The notes beneath the pieces were generated by a model. The model saw only the letters and a list, made by a program, of their open reading frames with translations. It was not told the DNA's origin and made no database searches. Below, one piece after another: positions 6,532-14,743 of a DNA stretch of 47,597 bases. The position numbers were made by a program, and so were the translations under genes. Every line of letters starts with the position of its first letter. Positions within the stretch are counted from its first letter, which is position 1. Source of the stretch: Pseudobacteroides sp. (GTDB lineage Bacteria > Bacillota > Clostridia > Acetivibrionales > DSM-2933). Location: assembly GCF_036567765.1 (NCBI RefSeq), contig NZ_DATCTU010000080.1, forward strand, positions 1 through 47,597, given 5' to 3'.

Positions 6532-6699
6532 TATCAACACATGCTCGTAAAGGTACGGATAGAAATTCATGTAGAATTGCTTCGAGGGACATCCCATGTA
6601 GAAGAACCGTACCACACCGCTTCACCGGCCACACAGCGGCACTTACTGGTTATCCTCTGGGGTCCAGTTCAGACGGCGTCGGTCATGTACACGTTATAT
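6532..6699 (+). other. attC-like recombination site G
   Basis: R'' TATCAAC at 6532-6538 and R' GTTATAT at 6693-6699. Arms CACATGC and CATGTAC pair imperfectly. The interior contains the shared AAAGGTACGG and GGTTATCCTCTGGGG-type segments. Confidence 0.75.
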
Positions 6700-6786
6700 G
6701 GAATCGCAAGGGTTGACCGACATATCGTATGGCGGGGTTGAGGTATGGCTTACTTGACAATGTATAAATATAGTGGAGGTTTGAAG

Positions 6787-7356
6787 ATGAGAGATATTAA
6801 TTATCAAAATTATTTTTGGCAAAATGAAATAGTCCGTTTGCGAGCAGTAGAGGAAGGGGATTGGGAAGTGCACTACTATAACCGCTTTGATTCAGAATCA
6901 AGAAGACTTTTGGATTATGAAGTTGAACTTCCGCCAACAGTACAAGAAGCTAAAGATTTGATATGTAAGTTTATAAATTTTACACCAGGTACTGGACGTA
7001 TAATGTTTACTATTGAAACTCTTGATGGTGTAAATGTTGGAGGGTTAAATCTAAATTCAGTAGATGAAAGAAATGGAACGTTTTCTATTGGGATGCAAAT
7101 AGATCAGAATCACAGAGGCAAAGGTTATGGGACTGCTGCAATGAAAATTTTATTCAAGTATGCATTCCATGAAAGAAGGTTAAATAAATATTATGGAAGT
7201 ATTCTAGATGGAAACATTGCATCAGGAACAATGTTGAAAAAATTAGGTTGTAAGGAAGAAGGACGAAGACGCCAGATGGTTTATTCAAATGGTAGATATT
7301 ATGATGAGATTCTTTTCGGACTAACAAAAGAAGAATTTGAAGAAGCAAATAAATAA
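6787..7356 (+). CDS. GNAT acetyltransferase, RimJ/RimL-like (cassette gene)
   Basis: A 189-residue acetyltransferase with the RimL/SpeG-like pattern: an N-terminal EIVRLRAVEEGDWE strand-helix, the acetyl-CoA loop QNHRGKGYGTAAMKILFKYA near residue 105, and the motif B segment N-x-A-S-x-x-M-L-K-K-L-G-C followed by EGRRRQMVYSNGRYYDE. These hallmarks match alanine- and diverse amine-acetylating RimJ/RimL relatives. The ATG at 6787 with GGAGGT upstream is preferred over the longer reading from 6745. It is the only gene of cassette 8 (6694-7420). It probably acetylates an amine in the cytoplasm; the substrate is unknown. Confidence 0.8.
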   Translation: MRDINYQNYFWQNEIVRLRAVEEGDWEVHYYNRFDSESRRLLDYEVELPPTVQEAKDLICKFINFTPGTGRIMFTIETLDGVNVGGLNLNSVDERNGTFSIGMQIDQNHRGKGYGTAAMKILFKYAFHERRLNKYYGSILDGNIASGTMLKKLGCKEEGRRRQMVYSNGRYYDEILFGLTKEEFEEANK

Positions 7357-7370
7357 GCGTTTTTTGAGGG

Positions 7371-7387
7371 AACGACGTCCTGTCGTT
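7371..7387 (+). repeat. RTCCNT-loop hairpin before attC H
   Basis: Perfect 6-bp stem AACGAC/GTCGTT around the five-base loop GTCCT. Confidence 0.65.
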
Positions 7388-7413
7388 CTCTGAATATAGG
7401 GTCTTGCGACTTC

Positions 7414-7564
7414 ATATAACAAGGCGTCTCCGCAAGGGCTTCGAGGGAAAGAGCATGAAGAAGGCTCTTCGAGGTCATTCCATGAAGAATGACTCAGTCA
7501 CGGCCTGGAAGCTAACGGACGTCGCCGTAAGCTTCCAGGCCGTCGGAGACGCGGGACGTTAGTC
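7414..7564 (+). other. attC-like recombination site H
   Basis: R'' ATATAAC at 7414-7420 and R' GTTAGTC at 7558-7564; arms GGCGTCTCCG and CGGAGACGC pair. Its variable terminal structure is an extra long hairpin (CGGCCTGGAAGCT ... AGCTTCCAGGCCG, 7501-7543) not seen in the other sites. Confidence 0.8.
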
Positions 7565-7579
7565 GAAATACACCGAAAA

Positions 7580-7597
7580 CCGCACATCCATGTGCGG
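7580..7597 (+). repeat. RTCCNT-loop hairpin at the start of cassette 9
   Basis: Perfect 6-bp stem CCGCAC/GTGCGG around the loop ATCCAT. Confidence 0.7.
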
Positions 7598-7647
7598 ATT
7601 GTACGAGAAGAGCTTTGAAGGATTATTATAAAGAGGTAAGGGCTTAA

Positions 7648-8076
7648 ATGAAGGATCAAACAGTTTGTATGACGTATTTTACAATTATTGGCGATATTAA
7701 TCTTGATGAGGTGTCAAGTATTCTAGGAATAAAGAATACAGGAGGTCATTCAATAGGTGAAAAGAAAAAGCATGGTCCAGGTTTATATGATTGGGCTGCT
7801 TGGCAATATGGGACTGGTTATATTGAAACATTGTTAGCTGACGAACAGGCAGAAATAGTAGTAGCACCATTATTGTCTAAAGTTGATGAGTTGCTATTAA
7901 TAAAAGAACGGTATGATTGCTGGTTTATCCTTATGCAAGTTCCAAAGATTGAGAATGGAAATACTCCTGCTTTAGGCTTTAAAAAAGATGTAATTGAGTT
8001 TTGTGCAAAAACTGGCACAGAGATTCAAATTGACTTATATGCTAACCCATACAGTTCAGAATTTGATAGTGAATAG
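7648..8076 (+). CDS. DUF4279-like protein (cassette gene)
   Basis: A 142-residue soluble protein with the layout of DUF4279: an N-terminal strand YFTIIGDINLDEVSSILGIK (a ferredoxin-like beta-alpha unit with an LGI motif), a Gly-rich turn with a Trp (GLYDWAAWQYGTG), and a second strand-helix half (RYDCWFILMQVPKIENG). The function of DUF4279 is unknown; its members are common in mobile elements and as immunity-like or accessory proteins. AGAGGTAAGG precedes the ATG. It is the single gene of cassette 9 (7559-8149), whose attC was later invaded by a group II intron. Confidence 0.65.
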   Translation: MKDQTVCMTYFTIIGDINLDEVSSILGIKNTGGHSIGEKKKHGPGLYDWAAWQYGTGYIETLLADEQAEIVVAPLLSKVDELLLIKERYDCWFILMQVPKIENGNTPALGFKKDVIEFCAKTGTEIQIDLYANPYSSEFDSE

Positions 8077-8100
8077 TAAAATGAAGTTTTTCTGAGGGAT

Positions 8101-8114
8101 AGCCGTCCATGGCT
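8101..8114 (+). repeat. RTCCNT-loop hairpin before attC I
   Basis: Stem AGCC/GGCT around the loop GTCCAT; flanking GAGGGAT and CTCTCTC can extend it. Confidence 0.6.
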
Positions 8115-8211
8115 CTCTCTGAACAAGGGGGCGGTGTACTTCGACTAACAATCCATTTACATAAAGGGCAAAGCATTCAGAATGCCGGTGGAGCAGGGCA
8201 TGAGGTCATTC

Positions 8212-9986
8212 GTGCGTCAAGCCAAGTTCAACATCATCTTGCAGGGTGAAAGTCCCTGTTGGGAAGGCCTAGCCAGTCACCTATATCGAGTGTTGCATTG
8301 AAGCTGGTAACAGTTAAATGAAGCGTACAAAGAGAACTATGTAGGTAAAAAGGGAAACCGTATTCACTGAAGCATATTAAGCCCCGTAAACTCGTTAAAT
8401 GCAAATGACGATGTGGTGGATGACACAGAAGTCAACACAATGGATTTGCAAAGGCAAGAATCAGGAGGATCTGTCGGGGTCAAAGAACGTGACATGTATA
8501 GAGAGAAGATGTTGAAAACTTGAACACGTAGCTGGCAAAGGAAACATTGTCCGGACTGGGGGACTGGATAAACAATGCAAACCTCACTGCTGGGAATAGC
8601 AATTAAAGCAAAACAAGATAAGAAATACAAATTTGGCAACTTATACGAACTCATAAACAAACAAGCTCTGCATGAGGCGTGGAAGAGGATTAACAAAAGT
8701 TCAGCTGCTGGAGTGGATAAAGAAACAGCAAGGGAATTCAGAGAACACATTGAAGAAAATATTGAAGAGATGGTAGAAGAATTCAAAAGCAAGAAATACA
8801 AAGCGAAGTTGGTAAAAAGAGTTTGGATGCCAAAAGGGCAAAATGACAAAAGACCGTTAGGATTGCCGACATTACGAGATAAGATAATCCAAAGAGCAGT
8901 CTCCGATATATTGGAAGCTATATTTGAGCAGGACTTTATTAACGATAGCTATTGGATATAGACCAGGGAAGAATGCACATCAAGCTATAGACGCCATCAA
9001 AGAAGAGCTTAGAGGTAAATATAATTATGTAGTAGAAGCAGACATAAATGGATTCTTTAACAACATAGACCATAACCTGGTTAATAAGGATGTTGGAAGT
9101 ACGAATAAAGGACAAGCAATTCATAAGGCTTATAAAGAAATGGTTAAAAGCAGGAGTATTGACCAGTATTGACCGAAGATGGAGAAATAGAAAAGCCATT
9201 CAATGGATGCCCGCAAGGGTCTGTAATAAGTCCGATACTTGCGAATATTTACCTACACTATGTATTAGATTTATGGTTCGAGAAAGCAATAAAGCCGAAG
9301 TGTGAAGCTGAGGCTTACTATTGCAGATCGGCTGATGATTTTATCTGTGGATTCCGAAACAAAAGTGATGCAAATAGCCTAATGAACATATTAGGAGCAA
9401 GACTGCAGAAATTTGGTTTGGAACTGGCAAAAGAGAAGACTGGGATGGTGGTATTCTCAAGATTTAAGAAGCATTTAAATACTAAATTCAGTTTTCTAGG
9501 ATTCGATTTCAGGTGGGTGCTATCGAGAAAGGGAAAGGACTATATACGAAGGGAAACGAATCCCAAAAGAATGACGAAATCATTAAAAGCCTTTGCAACA
9601 TAGTGCAAGAAAAACAGGAATAAAAGAATCAAAATGGTAGTGGAAATGGTGAATATGAAGTTGAAAGGCTATTTTAATTATTATGCTATATAAGGAAATA
9701 GCCATAAAATCAACAGATTTTATGATATAGCTGTTAGGACGTTGTATAAATGGATGAATAGAAGAAGCCAAAGGAAAAGCTTTATTTTTGAAGAATTCAA
9801 GGAAAAGATGAAACACTACGGATTGATAAAACCGAGGATAAAGAAAAGTTTGTACAAGCAATTGAGTATTGAAGATTATTGTTTTGTTTGAAGCGGAAGC
9901 GAGTGTAATTGAAGAGCCCGGTGCGGTAATTCCGCACGCTGGGATCTGTACGGGGTGTGCTGGGTAACTGGCACGTCTACCGTGAC
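8212..9986 (+). mobile_element. group II intron inserted in attC I (degenerate)
   Basis: The element starts GTGCG, has domain I features (CAGGGTGAAAGTCCCTG), carries a broken reverse transcriptase in its domain IV, and ends with domain V (9913-9946), domain VI and CTACCGTGAC. The 1775-bp length is typical. The insertion point is exact: the attC sequence on the two sides rejoins at CATTC/TGCCC. The intron lies in the same orientation as the cassettes, in the variable central part of the site. Group IIC introns are known to target attC sites, so this may belong there, but I cannot assign the class without folding. The RNA parts may still splice; the encoded maturase cannot be functional. Confidence 0.85.
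8575..9891 (+). pseudogene. ltrA: group II intron reverse transcriptase/maturase, broken
   Basis: The protein reads as an LtrA-type RT/maturase: AWKRINKSSAAGVDKET (RT0-1), GLPTLRDKIIQRAV (RT2), EADINGFFNNIDH (RT3), GCPQGSVISPILANIYLHYV (RT4), then RT5 and maturase domain X (MKLKGYFNYYAI). It is broken in several ways. A single extra base near 8950 shifts the frame within SYGYRPG. The frame changes again near 9080. A 10-bp duplication of AGTATTGACC near 9160-9176 shifts it once more. TAG (9601-9603) and TAA stops interrupt the maturase domain. The catalytic YADD reads SADD. Together the pieces run from the ATG at 8575 to the TGA at 9889-9891. Confidence 0.85.
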
Positions 9987-10179
9987 TGCCCAGATCCATT
10001 CGTTGAGGGCGTGGCCCACGAGGGGCCAACTCATGGACTTTGCAAATGTACACGTTCTCTGAAATCCTTTTAAATAAAGTGCTGATTTAAGTGATGTTTT
10101 AAAAGGCATCAAGTTAAATTTTGTTTGATATTACACATAAAATGAACTCAAATACAGTTTTAGAGAGGAGCAAAACTCT

Positions 10180-10743
10180 ATGTTGAATATTGTAAATTCG
10201 AGAAGAATAGTGTTAGATTTGGCAGTGACTCTGGATGGATTTATCGAAGGTCCAAAGGGAGAAGTTGATTGGTGTATAATGGATCAAGATATGGGTTTTA
10301 CCGATTTCTTGGATAGTATAGATACAATTTTTTATGGTCGTAAAAGTTATGACTTATGGGGACAATATATTCCAGATGATGGGGCTTGTGAGTCAGAAAA
10401 AGAAATTTGGAAGTTAGTTCATAGTAAAAGGAAATATGTATTTTCGAAGACTCTTACAGAAATTGATGGAAAGGCAATACTGATTAATGAACATTTACAG
10501 CATGAGGTGGAAAAAATAAAAAAAGAACCCGGTAAAGACATTTGGCTGTATGGAGGAGCAAGCCTTGTGACAACATTTATAAATTTAGGACTTATTGATG
10601 AATATAGATTGTCTGTTCACCCTGTAGTTTTGGGATCAGGTAAACCTTTGTTTAGTAATATAACTCAGAGAATAGAGCTTAATCTTATTAATATAAAGAG
10701 ATTTACCTCCGGAGTAGTACAACTTTTTTATCATCCAAACTGA
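10180..10743 (+). CDS. dihydrofolate reductase-family protein (RibD C-terminal domain; cassette gene)
   Basis: A 187-residue protein of the RibD_C family (YyaP/YwjB type). It opens RRIVLDLAVTLDGFIEGPKGEVDW, the hallmark substrate/NADPH strand, followed by DTIFYGRKSYDLW (cofactor loop) and DIWLYGGASLVTTFINLGLIDEYRLSVHPVVLGSG (the GG-x-x-L and LIDE-HPV signature). Family members bind NADPH; RibD reduces a pyrimidine in riboflavin synthesis, but stand-alone cassette versions have no known substrate, and their resemblance to trimethoprim-resistant DHFR is only at fold level. GAGAGGAG precedes the ATG. It is the only gene of cassette 10 (10055-10850), directly after the intron-bearing attC. Confidence 0.75.
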   Translation: MLNIVNSRRIVLDLAVTLDGFIEGPKGEVDWCIMDQDMGFTDFLDSIDTIFYGRKSYDLWGQYIPDDGACESEKEIWKLVHSKRKYVFSKTLTEIDGKAILINEHLQHEVEKIKKEPGKDIWLYGGASLVTTFINLGLIDEYRLSVHPVVLGSGKPLFSNITQRIELNLINIKRFTSGVVQLFYHPN

Positions 10744-10843
10744 TTGAAGCAATCATGGTGATGAAGTAACTGTTTTTTTATATATTCTGCACCCAGTGAA
10801 GGGTTTAATAGTGCTCATTTGGAATATAGTGTCGGCGGACTTC

Positions 10844-11005
10844 AGAGAACAAAATCTTCCCGTTCGTTCCGGGCGAAAAGCATGCCCTCCACATATCCCC
10901 AAGCCTAACCGAGGCGGAGGCACCCCTAACCTAAGATATGAGCTATCTAAGACTGGGTGCACCTCCTGTAAGGCTTGGGGACGGCGGGAAGACGAGACGT
11001 TATGT
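10844..11005 (+). other. attC-like recombination site J
   Basis: R'' position AGAGAAC at 10844-10850 and R' GTTATGT at 10999-11005. Arms ATCTTCCCG and CGGGAAGAC pair. The centre forms a long stem (CCCCAAGCCT ... AGGCTTGGGG) with a nested GGCACCC/GGGTGC hairpin. Confidence 0.75.
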
Positions 11006-11247
11006 GAAAAGTGGTGCGTTAAGCTGGGCTGACGCGGGCTTTTTACGGCTAATAGGACAACATTATTATTAAAAAGATCGGAATGAAATTACAATGGGGA
11101 AGGGCTCGTGAGAAGGGGCATGAAGCAGTTCGCTGGAGCATGAACACGAAGAAGGACTCGCCACATTCCTTCACCGGGCCAAAGGCCGCCAAAGAAGAAA
11201 TGCTCTGCGGGTCCGGTTCAGGAACATCGTGAATCAAAACGTTAGGC
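11006..11247 (+). other. cassette 11: ORF-less cassette with a degraded attC (site K)
   Basis: Between sites J and K there is no plausible gene. A GC-rich segment with a T-run (GGGCTTTTTACGG, about 11036-11048) follows the start. From about 11095 the sequence is attC interior (GGGAAGGGCTCGTGAG, GAAGAAGGACTCGCC) leading to R' GTTAGGC at 11241-11247. The matching R'' and left arm are missing, so the gene and the left half of the site were lost together. Confidence 0.6.
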
Positions 11248-11264
11248 GAAAAACCACGCATAGA

Positions 11265-11283
11265 CCGCGACATCGTGTCGCGG
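11265..11283 (+). repeat. RTCCNT-family hairpin at the start of cassette 12
   Basis: Perfect 7-bp stem CCGCGAC/GTCGCGG with loop ATCGT (a one-base variant), followed by ATTTT. Confidence 0.65.
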
Positions 11284-11327
11284 ATTTTAAAAACATCGTA
11301 ATAAATGCATTATTAAAGGAGAAGAAT

Positions 11328-12287
11328 ATGATAAATAAGATTATTACAAGCAGGATGCAAGAATCAGATATTACCCAAGCCCTAAAAATTTGGGGAGAAC
11401 AATATGGTCGTCATTGTAGTAGTGAAGCATACCCTGATCATTGGAAAAAAAACACAAGAGAAATAGAAGAGTTTTTAAAGCGTAAGGTTGAAAGTAGAAC
11501 TGGTATCGTTGCTAAGCTAGATAACAGTTTAATTGGGTACTTAACATATGATGAATTTCCGTTTAATGGCGAAAAGTCGGTATTCTGTCCATCAATAGCA
11601 CATGCTGCCGTTGAGGAATATAAGGAAGAAGCATATTTATCTTTATATAAAAGTATTTCCAAAGAGTGGGTAGATACGTATATCTATAATCATATGTGGA
11701 CAATCAACTATAATGATACTAAACTTAGGGATATTTTATACGATTTGGGTTTTGGTTCTTACTTAATTGATGCATTCACCATCACAGATAATAAGATATA
11801 TAGTAATTCACCATATGAGATTAGAAGGGCCGAATTGCAGGACGTTGAAATATTATATAGTTTGGTAGAGGAATCAAGACAATACTACCATTCAGCTCCT
11901 CTTTTCCTGAAAAGAGACCAAAGTTCAAAAAATGAAATACTAGAAATTATACAAAAAGGCAATGTATTTATCGCATGGGAAGATAATAAAGCAATAGGAT
12001 TTATTAATGTAAGTGTATCTAAAAGGGATAATATTATTGATTTGTCTGTAAGTAATAGCGGTTTGATTGATGAGATAGGTGCGTACATACAGCCAGAATA
12101 CAGAGGCAAGGCACTGGGTAAAGAACTGTTAAAAAATGTATTTGACTATTGCAATAAAAATGACATAAAAAGTGTACACGTTGATTTTGAAACAGGGAAT
12201 TTATTTGCTAACAAGTTTTGGAGGAAGTATTTTAATCCAATGCTTATATCGGTTAGAAGAACTATAAATAAGAACATTAACGATTGA
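11328..12287 (+). CDS. tandem GNAT-domain acetyltransferase (cassette gene)
   Basis: A 319-residue protein made of two GNAT-like halves. The N-terminal half (to about residue 155) keeps a GNAT-like strand order (SRMQESDITQALKIWGEQYG, then VAKLDNSLIGYLTYDEF) but lacks a clear acetyl-CoA loop. The C-terminal half has a good one: IQPEYRGKALGKELLKNVFD after EIGAY, then an FANKFWRKYF motif B. Two-domain GNATs of this kind often use one domain for catalysis and the other for substrate binding. The ATG at 11328 has AAAGGAGAAG upstream; the longer reading from 11229 would cross the R' box and is rejected. It is the single gene of cassette 12 (11242-12362). Substrate unknown. Confidence 0.78.
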   Translation: MINKIITSRMQESDITQALKIWGEQYGRHCSSEAYPDHWKKNTREIEEFLKRKVESRTGIVAKLDNSLIGYLTYDEFPFNGEKSVFCPSIAHAAVEEYKEEAYLSLYKSISKEWVDTYIYNHMWTINYNDTKLRDILYDLGFGSYLIDAFTITDNKIYSNSPYEIRRAELQDVEILYSLVEESRQYYHSAPLFLKRDQSSKNEILEIIQKGNVFIAWEDNKAIGFINVSVSKRDNIIDLSVSNSGLIDEIGAYIQPEYRGKALGKELLKNVFDYCNKNDIKSVHVDFETGNLFANKFWRKYFNPMLISVRRTINKNIND

Positions 12288-12355
12288 TTTTCATGAAATG
12301 AGATGCTAGGGGACGACATCCTATTGTCCTCTCGTTACGGGGGACATGGTTCATC

Positions 12356-12518
12356 ACCTAACAAGTCCATTTTCGTAAAGGGCAAAACATGTAGAACGTT
12401 CTCTGGAGTATGAGCATGAGGTCATCCTGCCCGCATCGCTTCATCGGGTGCAAGCACCGCCAAGGGGTATTCCTTATGGGTCCGATTCAGCGATGGCCGC
12501 AAATGGCGGACGCTAGGC
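12356..12518 (+). other. attC-like recombination site L
   Basis: R'' ACCTAAC at 12356-12362 and R' GCTAGGC at 12512-12518, where one base departs from GTTRRRY. Arms TCCATTT and AAATGGCGGA pair. This R' belongs to cassette 13, whose R'' carries the compensating change. Confidence 0.85.
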
Positions 12519-12535
12519 GAAAGACCATGAGTTAT

Positions 12536-12552
12536 TGCGACGTTGTGTCGCA
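12536..12552 (+). repeat. RTCCNT-family hairpin at the start of cassette 13
   Basis: Perfect 6-bp stem TGCGAC/GTCGCA with loop GTTGT, followed by a five-base T-run at 12556-12560. Confidence 0.6.
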
Positions 12553-12597
12553 TGATTTTTAGAAGGGTTTTGCAAGAAAAAATTATGGGGTGGTTTT

Positions 12598-13008
12598 ATG
12601 AGAATATCTATAAAATATGCTGAATTTGTGGATTTAGAGTATCTTTTAAAAAATGATAAACATATAAGTAAAGAAATGCTTGAAAAAAAGATTGGGGAAA
12701 AAGAAGTAATTACAATTCGTGTTGATGACAATTTAGTAGGGTGGCTGAGATATAATTACTTTTGGGATAATACACCATTTATGAATATGTTGTATTTTGA
12801 TGAAAGCTATAGACAAAAAGGATTAGGTTCAAAAGTTGTTTATTATTGGGAAAAGGCTATGAAGGAAAAGGGATATACAAGGGTTATGACATCAACATTG
12901 GCAAATGAACAAGCTCAGTTTTTTTATAGAAAACAAGGTTATAAGGATGCTGGATGTTTATTACTTGAAAACGAAGCCCTTGAAATATTATTTACTAAAA
13001 ATATATGA
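12598..13008 (+). CDS. GNAT-family N-acetyltransferase (cassette gene)
   Basis: A compact 136-residue GNAT. MRISIKYAEFVDLEYLLKND starts the fold, VDDNLVGWLRYNYFWDNTPF gives the central strands, YRQKGLGSKVVYYWEKAMKE is the acetyl-CoA loop and helix (near residue 78), and LANEQAQFFYRKQGYKDAG is motif B with the usual A-x-x-FY-x-x-x-GY. GGGTGG precedes the ATG by 5 nt. The fold implies acetyl transfer to a small amine or protein N-terminus; no specific substrate can be named. It is the sole gene of cassette 13 (12513-13086), the cassette with a matching base change at both ends. Confidence 0.82.
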   Translation: MRISIKYAEFVDLEYLLKNDKHISKEMLEKKIGEKEVITIRVDDNLVGWLRYNYFWDNTPFMNMLYFDESYRQKGLGSKVVYYWEKAMKEKGYTRVMTSTLANEQAQFFYRKQGYKDAGCLLLENEALEILFTKNI

Positions 13009-13079
13009 GTACTATACTTGGGTTATGTATTAAGGCCACCACATACGTGTGGCTCTTGCTTCGCGGGTCATGGTCCTTC

Positions 13080-13213
13080 GCCTAGCAACGTATCTGAGTA
13101 AAGGGCATGCTTACGGGTCATCCTGCCCACATCGATTCATCGGGAACAAGTTCCGCCAAGGAGAAGGGCTCTGTAAGTCCGATCCATCAACGTCTCAGAT
13201 ATACACGTTAGTC
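13080..13213 (+). other. attC-like recombination site M
   Basis: R'' GCCTAGC at 13080-13086, a variant of RYYYAAC that complements the start of its own cassette, and R' GTTAGTC at 13207-13213. Arms CGTATCTGAG and CTCAGATATACG pair well. Confidence 0.8.
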
Positions 13214-13229
13214 GACAGACCAAGCAGAA

Positions 13230-13247
13230 CGGTGTGTCCTTGCACCG
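13230..13247 (+). repeat. RTCCNT-loop hairpin at the start of cassette 14
   Basis: Stem CGGTGT/GCACCG (one T-G pair) around the loop GTCCTT. Confidence 0.65.
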
Positions 13248-13272
13248 ATATTGAAAGAATGGCTATGTAGTT

Positions 13273-13532
13273 TTGCAAAAGAAAAATCATTTATTAATAT
13301 ATTTTAGTTTGTTCTGGTTTTGGGGTGGAGATGGAATTTTTAACCTTGTTATAGTTCCAATACTATTAGTTGCTTTCCAATTACCATTATTATTCTGCTT
13401 AAAAAACGTAAGTGTGTTTATAGGATAAAGCTTATTTTGTTAAATATTATATTGTTTGTATGCCCTACTGTAACAATGCTAATAACAAATGCAATAGCTT
13501 GGATATTTGGAATAGATAATTCAGTATCATAA
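13273..13532 (+). pseudogene. frameshifted small membrane protein (cassette 14)
   Basis: One frame reads QKKNHLLIYFSLFWFWGGDG and continues with FNLVIVPILLVAFQLPLLFC, then stops at 13426-13428. A second frame entered near 13420 reads RIKLILLNIILFVCPTVTML and ends after WIFGIDNSVS at 13530-13532. Joined by a one-base shift, they make a protein of about 85 residues with three hydrophobic segments. No ribosome site or ATG precedes it, so it is a decayed membrane protein, not a functional one. It is not similar to the protein at 349. Confidence 0.55.
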
Positions 13533-13598
13533 AGTTTTAATATACTTAATATACTTTGCTTATTAAAATAAGTAAAGAGTGATGAATAGTTTAAGGCC

Positions 13599-13614
13599 AC
13601 CGCATCCATGCGGT
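13599..13614 (+). repeat. RTCCNT-loop hairpin before attC N
   Basis: Perfect 5-bp stem ACCGC/GCGGT around the loop ATCCAT. Confidence 0.65.
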
Positions 13615-13640
13615 TCTTGCTCCGTGGGGCACCTGACTCC

Positions 13641-13803
13641 GTGTAACTAGTCCATTTGCATAAAGGGCAAAGCATGGAGAAAGTTCTCTGGAGTATGAGC
13701 ATGAGGTCATTCTGCCCGCATCGCTTCATCGGGTGCAAGCACCGCCAAGGGTATTTCTTATGGGGTCCGATTCAGCGACAGCCGCAAATGGCGAACGTTC
13801 TCC
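13641..13803 (+). other. attC-like recombination site N
   Basis: R'' position GTGTAAC at 13641-13647 and R' GTTCTCC at 13797-13803; arms CCATTTGC and GCAAATGG are perfect. The R'' does not complement the start of cassette 14, unlike all other intact cassettes. Confidence 0.8.
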
Positions 13804-13905
13804 GAAATCGTTATTAACTATGTGCAAACTTTAAGTGATTTTTGAAATGAGTTTAGATCACATTTGTTTGGTAACTCGAAATTGAGATTATGAGGTATTG
13901 CGTTT

Positions 13906-14349
13906 ATGGAAATTAAAATAATTTCAAATAATAAGAAACAATTTATTGATTTGTTGTTGCTAGCAGACGAGCAAGAAGATATGATTGATAAATATTTAGA
14001 GCGTGGGGATATGTTTGCTCTATATGATGATGACTTGAAAAGTATCTGTGTGGTGACTCAAGAGGATGACGAAACATATGAACTTAAGAATATAGCAACA
14101 TATGAAAAATATCAAAGTAAAGGCTACGGGAAAAAATTGATTAAATATATATTAGAATATTATAAAGACAGATGTAAAACAATGCTTGTTGGAACTGGAG
14201 ATTGTCCGTTTATTATTTCTTTTTATGAGAGTTGTGGATTTGTAAAGTCTCATCGAATTAAGAATTTTTTTACTGACAATTATAACTATCCAATTTATGA
14301 AGGTGAAGTACAGCTAGTTGATATGATATATCTGAGAAAAGATTTTTGA
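13906..14349 (+). CDS. GNAT-family N-acetyltransferase (cassette gene)
   Basis: A 147-residue GNAT beginning [20 protein letters not shown]. Its central strand [20 protein letters not shown] is followed by the loop [20 protein letters not shown] (acetyl-CoA binding, near residue 69) and by [17 protein letters not shown] (motif B). That last block, with G-T-G-D/N-x-x-x-x-x-x-F-Y-x-x-C-G-F, is typical of a Firmicutes GNAT group of unknown substrate. AGGT lies 11 nt before the ATG, a slightly long spacing. It is the only gene of cassette 15 (13798-14454). Confidence 0.8.
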   Translation: MEIKIISNNKKQFIDLLLLADEQEDMIDKYLERGDMFALYDDDLKSICVVTQEDDETYELKNIATYEKYQSKGYGKKLIKYILEYYKDRCKTMLVGTGDCPFIISFYESCGFVKSHRIKNFFTDNYNYPIYEGEVQLVDMIYLRKDF

Positions 14350-14447
14350 GAAACTTGGATAAACTTTGTTCGTATTATTTATATATTCTGAACTACGAAG
14401 AGGTTTGGTGTAGTACTAATTTAAGCTTAGAGTTGACGGACTTCGGA

Positions 14448-14604
14448 GACCAACACATTTGCATAAAGGGCAAAACATGTAGCATGATGTTGGAGCAGGG
14501 CATGTAGTCATCCTGCCCAAATCCACTCGTTGAGGGCGGAGCTCCGCCAAGAAGAATGGCTTTGAGGGCCCAAATCGTGGACTTTGCAAATGTAGACGAT
14601 ATAT
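14448..14604 (+). other. attC-like recombination site O
   Basis: R'' position GACCAAC at 14448-14454 and R' position GATATAT at 14598-14604. Arms ACATTTGC and GCAAATGT are perfect complements. Confidence 0.8.
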
Positions 14605-14743
14605 GGAATTCCATGCGTTCCGACGCGTCCTGCGTCGGGTTTTATGGAATGACATAACTGAATCAATAAATATATGTAAATCTGATAAAGGAATAGGTGC
14701 GAGTAGAGGGTATTTAATTTTGAAAGTGGCAGGAAACTCCACA
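14605..14743 (+). other. cassette 16: ORF-less mini-cassette
   Basis: The cassette body (14599-14750) is only about 150 bp. Its start and end are complementary (start ATATATGGAATTCC, end GGAAACTCCACATATC), so the cassette is intact, yet no ribosome site or start-to-stop frame of its own is visible. The only long frames here run on through the flanking attC sites. Apart from the start hairpin I see no function. Confidence 0.6.
14620..14638 (+). repeat. RTCCNT-loop hairpin at the start of cassette 16
   Basis: Perfect 7-bp stem CCGACGC/GCGTCGG, loop GTCCT, followed by GTTTT. Confidence 0.7.

Larger units (their letters stand above)
8143..10060 (+). other. attC-like recombination site I, interrupted by an intron
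   Basis: R'' GACTAAC at 8143-8149 and R' GTTCTCT at 10054-10060. Removing 8212-9986 restores a 143-bp site whose centre reads GAGGTCATTC joined to TGCCC, as in intact sites L, N and O. Arms CCATTTAC and TGCAAATG lie on the two sides of the intron. Confidence 0.8.

Noticed and set aside
6513..6741. Two plus-strand frames inside attC G.
   Set aside because: They cover the recombination site itself, with no ribosome site or family.
8575..9891. Diversity-generating retroelement or retron as an explanation for the reverse transcriptase.
   Set aside because: It is flanked by a GTGCG start and a domain V/VI end, lies in an attC and has maturase domain X. No template/variable repeat pair was seen.
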